This document shows positions 19,145-27,203 of a stretch of 64,000 nucleotides of DNA, piece after piece. The notes beneath the pieces are model-generated. The model was not told the origin of the DNA. It ran no database searches and saw nothing but the letters and a program-made list of their open reading frames with translations. Position numbers and translations under genes: made by a program. Numbering within the stretch: the first letter of the stretch is position 1; each line of letters opens with the position of its first letter. This stretch comes from Thalassolituus sp006212115 (GTDB taxonomy: Bacteria > Pseudomonadota > Gammaproteobacteria > Pseudomonadales > Oceanobacteraceae): the NCBI RefSeq assembly GCF_040372045.1, contig NZ_BAABWH010000001.1. One strand, given 5' to 3'.

Positions 19145-19963
19145 TCAGCGTCCTCCCTGCGTATTCCAAGGAAACAGACGGCGACTCAAACCGGCCAGCA
19201 GTGCATCCAGAATGAAGGCCAGAAAGGTAATCCAGGCCACATAAGGCAGAATGACATCCATGGACAAATATCGGCGTACCAAAAATATGCGATACCCAAG
19301 TCCGTCAGTTGAAGCAATGGCCTCGGCGGCAATTAAGAATAGCCAGCCAGCGCCCAGAGAAAGTCGTACGGCATCAATCAACTTTGGAAGCAGTTGTGGC
19401 AGAACAACCCGGATAAGAATCTGCATGGTATTCGCACCAAGCGTCTGCGCTTTTACCAATTGCTCGGTTGGAATTTCTTCGGTTCGGCGTTGAATATCAC
19501 GCGCAATAAAGGGCGTAATACCGACAGCAATCAAAACCACTTTTGAAAGCTCACCAAGACCAAAAACAATAAATAAAACCGGTAATAATGCTAGCGGAGG
19601 TACAAGAGAAATAACCGTCAGCAAGGGCGATACTCCGGAGCCCACAATCGGCAGTGCGCCTGTCAGCATGCCGATTAAAAGTCCTAATACGGCAGCGACC
19701 AGCACCCCCATTCCCAGACGGGTAAGGCTGCTCGCGGTATCCGCCCACAGTAAATATTCTCCTGTGCGCTTATTCGGCTCGAACGCCATACGGTGTATGG
19801 CATCGCCCATCTGGCTGAAGCTTGGCAGAAGTTTATCCTGCGGGTTTTCGGCCAGACGCGCATCCGAAGCAACGATGTACAAGAGCAGGAGCAGCACAAA
19901 GGGCAGTAGCGCCAACATCAGATTCAGCGGCCGACCCGGCGTCATGTTGATCATGCGTTGCAT
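19145..19963 (-). CDS. ABC transporter permease (guanidine importer)
   Basis: Inner-membrane permease of the BPD type, about 272 residues from ATG 19963 (MQRMINMTPGRPLNLMLALL), which has AGGGA seven bases upstream; an ATG at 19999 lacks a ribosome site. About six transmembrane segments; the EAA-like coupling loop is TEQLVKAQTLGANTMQILIR. The C-terminal stretch GLGYRIFLVRRYLSMDVI is nearly identical in the second permease at 35261-36085, marking the two ABC systems as paralogues. Confidence 0.9.
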   Translation of the reverse strand: MQRMINMTPGRPLNLMLALLPFVLLLLLYIVASDARLAENPQDKLLPSFSQMGDAIHRMAFEPNKRTGEYLLWADTASSLTRLGMGVLVAAVLGLLIGMLTGALPIVGSGVSPLLTVISLVPPLALLPVLFIVFGLGELSKVVLIAVGITPFIARDIQRRTEEIPTEQLVKAQTLGANTMQILIRVVLPQLLPKLIDAVRLSLGAGWLFLIAAEAIASTDGLGYRIFLVRRYLSMDVILPYVAWITFLAFILDALLAGLSRRLFPWNTQGGR

Positions 19964-20020
19964 AGGCAGTCCCTGCGGAGGCAAGCCCCCGCGTAGCATT
20001 AAGGTTAAGAGTCGTAAAAC

Positions 20021-21061
20021 TTACAGTTCGCCGTCAGCGGCCATTTGCATGTAAGCCGGGTTGAAGCGCAATTTGATGTTGGCTTCGCTACCGTAAACGC
20101 CAGACGGGGTTTCGATACCAATAAATCCGGCATCCGGCGCTCCGTCACCTAACAGACCGTGATCAAAAGAGAATTCAGCCACGTTCTTCATCGTGGTTTT
20201 CAGGTCTGCGCTATTCGCAAGCTGAAGTGCTTCAGATGGGGTGTAGAACATCTCGGTGCTGGCCAACTGTGCATCGTAGCCCTCAAGGTCGGTACCGGAA
20301 GCCTGCGCCATGTAGGTACGCGCTGCTTCAGCATCTTTATTGCTACCGCTCATCAACGACATGATTTCATACCAAGCGCCGACGAGTGCTTTCCCCAAAG
20401 CAGGATTTTCATTGAGAGTCTCTGTGTTCACGACCAGCAGATCGATAATTTCGCCGGGTATCTGAGATGAATCGAATACTTTATTGGACTCTGGCATCGC
20501 CATGATTTCACTCAATAGCGGGTTCCATGTGACAACCGATGTCACGTCATCGGTACCGTAGACCGCAACCATGTCGGCATCAGACGTGTTAACAACCTTC
20601 ACGTCCTTTTCAGACATACCAACGCTTTCTAAACCGCGAGCCAGGAGGTAGTGGGAAACACTCAATTCAACGAGATTAACGTTCTGACCTTTAATATCAG
20701 CCAGGGAGTCGGCGCCTTTCAGAACCACGCCATCATTACCATTCGAGAAATCACCAACAATCAGTGCAGTGCTGTCGACACCGCCCGCTGCCGGAATAGT
20801 GAGGGCGTCCATATTGGTCATGGTACAGGCGTCGAATTGGCCTGCTGTGTATTGGTTGATTGACTCGACGTAATCATTGATCTGAACCACATCGATTTCA
20901 ATGTCGTACTTATCAGCCCACTTTTTGACGATGCCTTCCTCAGCACCGTATGCCCAAGGCATCCAACCTACATAGATAGACCAGCAAATACTGAAGGAGT
21001 CTTTTGCCATCGTATTCGCCGACAGAAAAAGGGACAAGCTGAGAACAAGTAGTTTCTTCAT
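20021..21061 (-). CDS. ABC transporter periplasmic substrate-binding protein (guanidine importer)
   Basis: 346 residues with a Sec signal peptide (MKKLLVLSLSLFLSANTMAK, cut after AMA-type site). NMT1/SsuA-like fold with family segments INDYVESIN, TNMDALTIPA, SNGNDG and LVELSVSHY. First gene of the operon; GGAAGG lies six bases before the ATG, about 50 bases after the riboswitch. Annotated relatives are called urea-carboxylase-related binding proteins; guanidine or a close analogue is the inferred ligand. A paralogue is at 27204-28247. Confidence 0.9.
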   Translation of the reverse strand: MKKLLVLSLSLFLSANTMAKDSFSICWSIYVGWMPWAYGAEEGIVKKWADKYDIEIDVVQINDYVESINQYTAGQFDACTMTNMDALTIPAAGGVDSTALIVGDFSNGNDGVVLKGADSLADIKGQNVNLVELSVSHYLLARGLESVGMSEKDVKVVNTSDADMVAVYGTDDVTSVVTWNPLLSEIMAMPESNKVFDSSQIPGEIIDLLVVNTETLNENPALGKALVGAWYEIMSLMSGSNKDAEAARTYMAQASGTDLEGYDAQLASTEMFYTPSEALQLANSADLKTTMKNVAEFSFDHGLLGDGAPDAGFIGIETPSGVYGSEANIKLRFNPAYMQMAADGEL

Positions 21062-21090
21062 GAGGTACCTTCCAAATTTAAATTACACAC

Positions 21091-21098
21091 GAGCACTC
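21091..21098 (-). promoter_or_regulatory. Candidate alternative-pairing arm downstream of the riboswitch
   Basis: GAGTGCTC on the transcript is fully complementary to GAGCACTC at 21184-21177 inside the conserved CCGAGAGCAC part of the aptamer. The eight-base match could compete with ligand-bound folding. No T-run is seen between the aptamer and the start codon, so control by refolding at the ribosome site or by an upstream signal is more likely than by a simple terminator. This is inference from base pairing only. Confidence 0.35.
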
Positions 21099-21114
21099 TC
21101 GGCTTAACGCCAAT

Positions 21115-21230
21115 TATGTCTCCCGGGCTTTTGTCCCGCCGTGTAACCTTAAATCTGAAAGATCAGGTGAAAGGTCGAGTGCTCTCGGACCAGTCGCTGA
21201 TGTGCATCAGCCGGAACCCTAGCGCTCTAT
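21115..21230 (-). promoter_or_regulatory. Guanidine-I (ykkC) riboswitch
   Basis: On the minus strand the leader reads CTAGGGTTCCGGCTG, then CTGGTCCGAGAGCAC, then TTACACGGCGGGACAAAAG and CCCGGGAGACAT, which are the conserved blocks of the guanidine-I aptamer in the right order and spacing. It lies ~50 bases upstream of the substrate-binding protein start. The aptamer senses free guanidine and turns on genes of guanidine export or breakdown, so it defines the role of the whole operon 11289-21061. Confidence 0.95.
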
Positions 21231-21276
21231 TTGAAATTGTGTGCCGTCTTACCAAGAGTACGGTCAGATATTCGTT

Positions 21277-21292
21277 TGCATAAGCTATGCCA
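21277..21292 (-). promoter_or_regulatory. Candidate sigma-54 promoter of the guanidine operon
   Basis: Minus strand TGGCATAGCTTATGCA has GG and GC separated by exactly ten bases, with TGGCA matching the -24 box and TGC the -12 box. A start about 12 bases downstream would give a leader of ~35 bases before the riboswitch. A sigma-54 promoter fits nitrogen-limited expression of a nitrogen-scavenging operon. Confidence 0.5.
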
Positions 21293-21406
21293 TTCAAAAT
21301 ACGCCTGCCAAACAAGGAATACAAGCCGATACTGGTTATTTCGTGCACTGACAGGAGGCAATCCCCAACTGCACGCCCCTTTCTGATTCACTCGTTTGCC
21401 CATGTC

Positions 21407-21820
21407 TCAGGCGTCATCACTCACAAGAGCCTGAACTCTCGTGTGATAGCTCAGGATGTCTTCTGCTTCGATGTTCGCTGACGAGTACTCGCCTCCCTGA
21501 AACAAGGGAACACGGAAACCAAAACAGGCCTTAGCAGGCAAAGTAAACCCTTCTTCAGACAACGCTGCCTGAGCGTCCAGCTGGTACCACTCGTCTCCCA
21601 GGGCAAAGTCGACCGGCGGCAATCCATACTCATTAATGTCGTCGGTGACATCCTGGACGACGCCATCGGTAACGGATATCAATTGAAAGGTGTTATCCGA
21701 CAGCCTGACAAAGACATCCCCCATGGGAGTAATTTCCAGAACGTCTGCGCCCTCAGGAATGCCCCATATCGCCTTAATGCCATCTGTTACGCCGCTGTCG
21801 TATTCTACTTTGTACTTCAA
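21407..21820 (-). CDS. Tdi1/DUF1851-like hypothetical protein
   Basis: 137-residue cytoplasmic protein with no signal or membrane segment. The N-terminal half has short strands (ADVLEITPMGDVFVRLSDN). The C-terminal half, YGLPPVDFALGDEWYQLD then KACFGFRVPLFQGGEY, resembles the C-terminal part of the Tdi1/DUF1851 immunity-type family (Cys-x-Gly-Phe, then LGG). No toxin or secretion gene is next to it. The assignment is by motif impression only. It is divergent from the 21957 gene. Confidence 0.45.
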   Translation of the reverse strand: MKYKVEYDSGVTDGIKAIWGIPEGADVLEITPMGDVFVRLSDNTFQLISVTDGVVQDVTDDINEYGLPPVDFALGDEWYQLDAQAALSEEGFTLPAKACFGFRVPLFQGGEYSSANIEAEDILSYHTRVQALVSDDA

Positions 21821-21832
21821 GGGTATCTGTCT

Positions 21833-21935
21833 CGGGTAGTGTATCGTTATCGGAGAACCTAACCGGTATCAGGGTCTCTGTCTATCCGATAAGTTCTCCA
21901 GTTTAAAAAAGCGACGGACGTCATTACACTACCCG
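21833..21935. repeat. 103-bp segment bounded by an 11-bp perfect inverted repeat
   Basis: CGGGTAGTGTA (21833-21843) and TACACTACCCG (21925-21935) bracket the divergent gap between 21820 and 21957. TATCGGAGAAC and the inner CCGATAAGTTCTCC add further symmetry. No target-site duplication is visible. It could be a two-site operator or a small MITE-like element. Confidence 0.5.
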
Positions 21936-21956
21936 AACGGTATTGAGGGGTGTCTT

Positions 21957-22400
21957 ATGTCCGCGGCAGTGGTTTCTATTTTTTCATGTGGGGCGTTTTT
22001 CTTATTCGGCTTAGTCACCGGTGTGATTAAGTATCAGCAGATTGTTGCTTCCCCCCGTGGCCGGGCTCATATCTACATTGATACCTGTCACCGCGCGTCA
22101 CTGATGTATGCCTTTGCTTGCCTGATCGTCTACGAGTTCGTGCTCATCAGTGAGCTGGCGGACTGGCTCGAATTAGTGGCCGTTATTTTATTGGTTGGGT
22201 ATTTTGCCACGGCAGTAATCAGCTATTTTATTCATGGCATCAGGCAAGATACCCGCAATCAACTGCACCTGAACGAGGGTGAATCGCCTACTTTCATACA
22301 CAAAGCTATCCCTTGGTATATGTGGTCATTAATTTCCGCTGAGATCGGCGGTTTCCTGATTCTGTTTTACGGTGTCATTATTGCTCTTATGCCAACCTGA
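21957..22400 (+). CDS. Small four-helix inner-membrane protein, unknown function
   Basis: 147 residues with about four transmembrane segments (near 3-24, 48-70, 74-93 and 118-143). Not recognised. It has a conserved-looking cytoplasmic loop (YFIHGIRQDTRNQLHLNEG). It reads away from the Tdi1-like gene and converges on the DUF4112 gene. ATG at 21957 is the only good start. Confidence 0.6.
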   Translation: MSAAVVSIFSCGAFFLFGLVTGVIKYQQIVASPRGRAHIYIDTCHRASLMYAFACLIVYEFVLISELADWLELVAVILLVGYFATAVISYFIHGIRQDTRNQLHLNEGESPTFIHKAIPWYMWSLISAEIGGFLILFYGVIIALMPT

Positions 22401-22437
22401 ATGGCTCACACCGTACACTAGCGTTCAATTAGCAAGC

Positions 22438-22785
22438 TCACGTTTTCTCAACAAACTTCCGCAGTAACTCTGCATTGCGCAGGTTGGCTTTAAAGCCGAT
22501 ATCGAACAGGTCGCCTACCAAGGGGATAGAACCAATCACGGTATCAATCAGGATATTGAACAGCATCCTGCTTTTGAGTCCGATTCCAGCGCCACATCGA
22601 TGAGCCATGACAACGGGGTATAAGGCCAGCAAAAACGAAGCGCCATCTCCGATGCCGGGAATAAGGCCAATGATTCCATCGACACCAATCGAAAACCGCG
22701 TAAAAGGAATACGGAACTGTGCATCCAACATGCGAGCAAAGGCATCAACCCGCTTCAGGCGACGTATATCATCTGGCGTAGCCAT
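22438..22785 (-). CDS. DUF4112 membrane protein
   Basis: 115 residues from ATG 22785 (GGGAG six bases upstream; an in-frame GTG at 22797 is part of that site). The DUF4112 pattern is clear: LDAQFRIPFT..IGVDGIIGLIPGIGDGASFLLALYP, then a second Gly-Pro-rich hydrophobic segment IGSIPLVGDLFDIGFKAN. Two membrane-associated hairpins are expected. Function unknown. Confidence 0.85.
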   Translation of the reverse strand: MATPDDIRRLKRVDAFARMLDAQFRIPFTRFSIGVDGIIGLIPGIGDGASFLLALYPVVMAHRCGAGIGLKSRMLFNILIDTVIGSIPLVGDLFDIGFKANLRNAELLRKFVEKT

Positions 22786-22859
22786 CGTGACTCCCACTCC
22801 GTTTCTTTATAGGTAGCTTAACGTACGACAGGGCATGCTTGTGAAGGGTTTCCTGCGGA

Positions 22860-22885
22860 CAAAAAAAACCGCCATGTTGGCGGTT
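22860..22885 (-). terminator. Terminator after sspB
   Basis: Stem AACCGCC / GGCGGTT with a five-base loop, followed on the minus strand by a run of eight T. It ends the sspA-sspB transcript 13 bases after the sspB stop. Confidence 0.9.
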
Positions 22886-22897
22886 CTTTCTAAGCGA

Positions 22898-23326
22898 TTA
22901 CTTCACTACTTTCAGTGACGGTCTTCCCGATCCTGATGGGTCAGGCTTGGAAGGCTTGTCTGCCTTACCGGGAGGCGGTGGTGGATCATCAGGGTCTGGA
23001 GCTCCAGCTTCCGATCCGAATACCATGCCCTGGCCGTTTTCTTTGGCATAAATTGCCAGAATCGCGATCAGGGGCACGTAGATATCCATCGGTACACCAC
23101 CGAATCGTGCATTAAATGACAGCCCTTCCTGATTGATCAGCAGACTGCGTACTGCAGATGGTGCGATATTAAGCACGATCTGTCCGTTGTTTACGTAATC
23201 TTCAGGCACCTGAACGTTTGGCAGTCCCGCATCAACGAGCACGTAAGGCGTGCAGTCGTTGTCGAGAATCCACTCGTTCAGCGCCCGCATCAGATACGGG
23301 CGGCTGGGCGTCATTTTATCGGTCAT
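22898..23326 (-). CDS. sspB: ClpXP protease specificity-enhancing factor SspB
   Basis: 142 residues. SspB delivers ssrA-tagged proteins to ClpXP. The N-terminal SspB fold starts PSRPYLMRALNEWILDN with CTPYVLVDA and FNARFGGVP. A flexible Pro/Gly/Lys-rich linker follows, and the C-terminus RPSLKVVK matches the ClpX-docking tail (XB motif). Its start overlaps the sspA stop by one base. Confidence 0.96.
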   Translation of the reverse strand: MTDKMTPSRPYLMRALNEWILDNDCTPYVLVDAGLPNVQVPEDYVNNGQIVLNIAPSAVRSLLINQEGLSFNARFGGVPMDIYVPLIAILAIYAKENGQGMVFGSEAGAPDPDDPPPPPGKADKPSKPDPSGSGRPSLKVVK

Positions 23327-23952
23327 TAGTCGCGCATCTCGCGTTCAGCTTCTGACAGGGAAGCCTGGAAGCTTTCGCGTTCGAACAGGCGCTCCATGTA
23401 TTGAATCAGTGGCTTGCACTGTTTCTCAGGCAGCTCGATACCCAACAGTGGCAAACGCCACAGGATAGGCGCAACGCAGCAATCAACAATGGAGAACTCT
23501 TCGCTCATGAAGAACGGCATCTCAGTGAAGATTGGAGTTGTCGCAACCAGGCTATCGGTCAGCGCTTTACGAGCTTTGTCAGCGTCTTTTGCTTTGCCAG
23601 TCTTGATTGCTTCGATCAAGCCGCACCAATCGCGCTCGATACGGTGCATCCAGAGGCGGCTCTGAGCACGCGCAACAGGATAAACAGGCAACAGAGGTGG
23701 ATGAGGGAAACGCTCGTCGAGGTATTCCATCATTACGTTTGGCTCGTACAGAACCAGGTCGCGATCTACCAGAGTCGGTAAGCTGTTGTACGGGTTAAGT
23801 GTCGCGAGATCTTCGGGCTTGTTGTCCGGATCGATATCGTGGATGTCGACCGTGACGCCTTTCTCGGCAAGTACAATACGAACGCGATGGCTGTAGTGAT
23901 CAGCGGCATCGGATAAAAACGTCATGGAAGAGCGCTTGGCTACAACTCCCAT
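23326..23952 (-). CDS. sspA: Stringent starvation protein A
   Basis: 208-residue GST-fold RNA polymerase-associated protein, starting MGVVAKRSSMTFLSDAADHY as in other SspA proteins. GST N-domain (SHRVRIVLAEKGV, NPYNSLPTLVDRDLVLYE) and helical C-domain are intact. It regulates stationary-phase and acid-stress genes. In many relatives petABC (cytochrome bc1) lies between rpsI and sspA; here only ~205 non-coding bases do. Confidence 0.96.
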   Translation of the reverse strand: MGVVAKRSSMTFLSDAADHYSHRVRIVLAEKGVTVDIHDIDPDNKPEDLATLNPYNSLPTLVDRDLVLYEPNVMMEYLDERFPHPPLLPVYPVARAQSRLWMHRIERDWCGLIEAIKTGKAKDADKARKALTDSLVATTPIFTEMPFFMSEEFSIVDCCVAPILWRLPLLGIELPEKQCKPLIQYMERLFERESFQASLSEAEREMRD

Positions 23953-24098
23953 AGTTTCCTCTCTTATAAACTTTCTGATAATAGATGGGCCTGGACGGAG
24001 CAGCGCTCAGCCCGACAGAACTGTCTGTACGAATTTCAGCCGGCCACAGGGTACCACAAAGGGTCTCTCTGTTGTTAGTTTCCGGCCCAAGAACACAT

Positions 24099-24135
24099 AA
24101 AAAAAGCGCTTATTGAGCAATGCCAATAAGCGCTT
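24099..24135 (-). terminator. Terminator after rpsI
   Basis: Long stem AAGCGCTTATTG / CAATAAGCGCTT with an eight-base loop and a run of seven T on the minus strand. It ends the rplM-rpsI transcript 23 bases past the rpsI stop. Confidence 0.93.
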
Positions 24136-24157
24136 CTTTTTGCTCTGCAGCGTTGGA

Positions 24158-24550
24158 TTAACGCTTGGAGAACTGTGGCTTCTTACGTGCTTTACGCAGA
24201 CCCACTTTCTTACGTTCAACTTCACGAGCGTCACGAGTAACGTAACCCGCTGCACGCAGTGAAGGACGCAGAGTTTCGTCGTACTGCATCAGTGCACGGG
24301 TGATACCGTGACGGATTGCACCGGCCTGGCCATTACCGCCACCGCCTTGTACGTTAACGATTACGTCGAATTTCTCGAGGCTCTCGGTCAGTTCGAGTGG
24401 CTGACGAACAACCATGCGAGCTGTTTCACGACCGAAGTAGACATCCAGAGGACGCTTGTTTACTACGATGCTGCCAGTACCTGGACGCAGGAAAACACGT
24501 GCTGTGGAAGTCTTACGACGACCGGTACCATAGTATTGAGTCACTGCCAT
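24158..24550 (-). CDS. rpsI: 30S ribosomal protein S9
   Basis: 130 residues from the second of two adjacent ATGs (MAVTQYYGTGRRKTSTARVF); GGGA spacing fits this ATG slightly better. Conserved GGGGNGQAGAIRHGITRAL and the basic tail ending KPQFSKR, which reaches the P-site tRNA, are present. Co-transcribed with rplM four bases upstream. Confidence 0.98.
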   Translation of the reverse strand: MAVTQYYGTGRRKTSTARVFLRPGTGSIVVNKRPLDVYFGRETARMVVRQPLELTESLEKFDVIVNVQGGGGNGQAGAIRHGITRALMQYDETLRPSLRAAGYVTRDAREVERKKVGLRKARKKPQFSKR

Positions 24551-24554
24551 CATC

Positions 24555-24986
24555 TTATCCCAGTTTCAGTTCTTGCGGCTGCTGAGCAGTATGTGGGTGC
24601 TCAGAACCTGCGTAAACTTTCATTTTTCTGTACATAGCACGTCCAAGAGGGTTCTTAGGAAGCATGCCTTTCACCGCAAGTTCGATTACCTGTTCTGGCT
24701 TGTAGTCGATCAGCTTTTCAAAAGAGATAGACTTAAGACCACCCGGGTAACCTGTGTGGCGATGGTACATCTTATCGCCCGCTTTCTTACCGGTTACTTT
24801 AACTTTTTCTGCGTTGATAACAACGATGTAATCACCGGTGTCAACGTGTGGCGTGTATTCTGGCTTGTGCTTCCCTCTCAGGCGGAGAGCAACTTCAGTG
24901 GCCAGACGACCCAGCGTTTTGTCAGCTGCGTCTACAACGAACCACTCACGTTTTACGGCTTCTGGTTTTGCGCTGTAAGTTTTCAT
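24555..24986 (-). CDS. rplM: 50S ribosomal protein L13
   Basis: 143 residues from ATG 24986 (MKTYSAKPEAVKREWFVVDA). An upstream open frame to 25061 adds 25 non-homologous residues overlapping the promoter. Conserved HVDTGDYIVVINAEKV, KMYHRHTGYPGGLK and MLPKNPLGRAMYRKMKVY are all present. Confidence 0.98.
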   Translation of the reverse strand: MKTYSAKPEAVKREWFVVDAADKTLGRLATEVALRLRGKHKPEYTPHVDTGDYIVVINAEKVKVTGKKAGDKMYHRHTGYPGGLKSISFEKLIDYKPEQVIELAVKGMLPKNPLGRAMYRKMKVYAGSEHPHTAQQPQELKLG

Positions 24987-25032
24987 CAAATTCTCGCCTT
25001 CAGGGGCATTGTTGATTCGAAAAGAGGGCGGC

Positions 25033-25061
25033 ATTCTATAGGAGGGATTGGGGTAGTGCAA
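25033..25061 (-). promoter_or_regulatory. Candidate sigma-70 promoter of rplM-rpsI
   Basis: Minus strand TTGCAC, 17 bases, then TAGAAT. The -10 matches 5 of 6 and the -35 shares TTG. It lies about 50-75 bases before the rplM ATG, leaving a short leader that could carry L13 autoregulation. Confidence 0.4.
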
Positions 25062-25107
25062 GGACTAATTCAAATACTTTATTAACCCATGCACCCCGCT
25101 CTGGATA

Positions 25108-25419
25108 TCAGTACTGCTCGGGCTCTTTGAGCGACACCAAGCCCCATATCAGGCTTAATAGTGCCACCATGACGTCCAATAGAATGGCTAGCCCCATCGC
25201 CTGCGAGGTTTCTTCTGCCTGATCGTATCCGATGATCTGACCCGCCCAGAAAAAACCAGCACTGACGAGGAATCCCACAACAATGCAGGTAATCAGAAAA
25301 TAGCCCTTTGCATCGTCCAGAAACAACCTATCCTGATTCAGCAGAGATTGAATCCACCAGCGAACGCTGGCGCATAGCACCAGCGTAATCAGAACGCCCG
25401 ATAAAAAGTAAACCGCCAT
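25108..25419 (-). CDS. Small membrane protein, unknown function
   Basis: 103 residues with three predicted transmembrane segments (about 3-20, 41-63 and 74-95). No family recognised. It sits alone between prfC and rplM on the same strand. ATG 25419 gives a hydrophobic N-terminus (MAVYFLSGVLITLVLC). Confidence 0.6.
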   Translation of the reverse strand: MAVYFLSGVLITLVLCASVRWWIQSLLNQDRLFLDDAKGYFLITCIVVGFLVSAGFFWAGQIIGYDQAEETSQAMGLAILLDVMVALLSLIWGLVSLKEPEQY

Positions 25420-25522
25420 TGTCGCTCAGCCCCCGCATAGCGATGTTGTCTATGCAGAAAAGCTTAGTTCAGAATGACCCGTCCGCAAGGAAAGTCAGAC
25501 TGTTGCGTTCAGCGGTAAACGA

Positions 25523-27112
25523 TCAGTGTTCGCGTGTCGCGCGGAACTGAATGTCTGGCCAGCGTTCTTCTGTCAGCGACAGGTTCACACGAGTCGGTGC
25601 AATGTAGGTCAGATAACCGCCGCCATCGATGGCGAGGTTCTCACCACCCTTGCGCTTGAACTCTTCCAGCTTGCGCTCGTCGTCGCAGTAGACCCAGCGC
25701 GCCGTATTCACATTGATCGGCTCGTAGATGCATTCCACTTTGTATTCATCGCGCAGGCGCTGCTGTACCACGTCAAACTGCAGCACACCCACCGCACCGA
25801 GAATCAGATCGTTGTTATTCAGCGGCATAAAGAGCTGCGTCGCGCCCTCTTCCGATAGCTGCTGCAAGCCTTTCTGTAGCTGCTTCATCTTCAATGGGTC
25901 TTTCAGACGTACACGCTTAAACAATTCCGGCGCAAAGTGCGGGATACCGGTGAACTGACGGTCTTCGCCCATGGTAAAGGTGTCGCCAATCTGAATGGTG
26001 CCGTGGTTGTGCAGACCAATAATGTCACCAGAGATGGCCTCTTCCACCGCCGAACGGTCTCCCGCCAGGAAGGTCACGGCGTCGGCAATCTTCACGTCTT
26101 TGCCGATGCGTACGTGCTTCATTTTCATGCCTTTGCTGTAGGTACCTGAACAGATACGCATAAAGGCAATACGGTCACGGTGTTTGGGGTCCATGTTGGC
26201 CTGAATCTTAAAGACGAAGCCGGTAAACTTGTTGTTGTCAGGCTCAATCGGGCCTTCATTGGTTTCACGCGCCAGCGGTGCCGGTGCCCACTCTACGAAG
26301 TAGTTGAGCATTTCACGCACACCAAAGTTGGCCAATGCCGTCCCGAAGAAGACCGGCGTCAACTTACCGTCGAGGTATTCCTGCAAGTCGAATTCGTGAC
26401 TGGCTGCCTGAACCAGCTCGATCTCTTCTTTGACTTCTTCAATCAGCTCTTCGCCCAGCAGCTCCAGTGCTTCTGGTGAGTCCAGACCGTCGATCTGGAT
26501 GTCATCCGGCACCACGCTTGCCTGACCCTGCTTAAACACGTGGATCGTGTCTGTCATCAGGTCGTAGATGCCTTTAAAGGCTTTGCCCATACCGATAGGC
26601 CAGGTCACCGGCGCACACTTGATGTTGAGGACGGTTTCGATCTCATCGAGCACTTCGATGTGATCACGTACTTCGCGGTCCATCTTGTTAATGAAGGTGA
26701 AGATCGGCGTATCACGCAGACGACACACGTCCATGAGCTTGATGGTACGGTCTTCTACACCTTTCGCGCCGTCAATCACCATGAGTACAGAGTCAACTGC
26801 GGTCAGCGTACGGTAGGTATCTTCCGAGAAGTCTTCGTGTCCGGGAGTATCCAGCAGATTGACCATGCGCTCACGATACGGGAACTGCATGACCGAGGTC
26901 GTAATCGAGATACCACGCTCCTGCTCCATCTGCATCCAGTCCGACGTGGCCATGCGGCCGGTCTTCTTTCCTTTTACCGTACCGGCAAGCTGAATCGCGT
27001 TTCCGAACAGCAGCAGTTTTTCGGTGATGGTGGTTTTACCGGCATCCGGGTGAGAGATGATGCCGAAGGTACGGCGCTTGCCGACTTCGGCGATAAATTC
27101 GGAATTAGACAT
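25523..27112 (-). CDS. prfC: Peptide chain release factor 3
   Basis: 529-residue translational GTPase that recycles RF1/RF2. G1 SHPDAGKTT (about 20-28), G3 DTPGHEDFSEDTYRTL and G4 NKMDRE are intact, and the C-terminal RF3-specific region (GAVGVLQFDVVQQRL, EERWPDIQF) confirms RF3 rather than EF-G. Single gene on the minus strand. Confidence 0.97.
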   Translation of the reverse strand: MSNSEFIAEVGKRRTFGIISHPDAGKTTITEKLLLFGNAIQLAGTVKGKKTGRMATSDWMQMEQERGISITTSVMQFPYRERMVNLLDTPGHEDFSEDTYRTLTAVDSVLMVIDGAKGVEDRTIKLMDVCRLRDTPIFTFINKMDREVRDHIEVLDEIETVLNIKCAPVTWPIGMGKAFKGIYDLMTDTIHVFKQGQASVVPDDIQIDGLDSPEALELLGEELIEEVKEEIELVQAASHEFDLQEYLDGKLTPVFFGTALANFGVREMLNYFVEWAPAPLARETNEGPIEPDNNKFTGFVFKIQANMDPKHRDRIAFMRICSGTYSKGMKMKHVRIGKDVKIADAVTFLAGDRSAVEEAISGDIIGLHNHGTIQIGDTFTMGEDRQFTGIPHFAPELFKRVRLKDPLKMKQLQKGLQQLSEEGATQLFMPLNNNDLILGAVGVLQFDVVQQRLRDEYKVECIYEPINVNTARWVYCDDERKLEEFKRKGGENLAIDGGGYLTYIAPTRVNLSLTEERWPDIQFRATREH

Positions 27113-27203
27113 GAGACATCAGAGCTGGAGATTGAAAGGCCGCTATTCTCTCCGAAAGCGGCCCTGTGTTCAAAGGTTGAACGATGTCAGTAGAGGATAA
27201 GGG

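Noticed and set aside
26540..27193. 217-codon plus-strand frame inside prfC
   Set aside because: Antisense shadow; RF3 motifs are complete on the minus strand.
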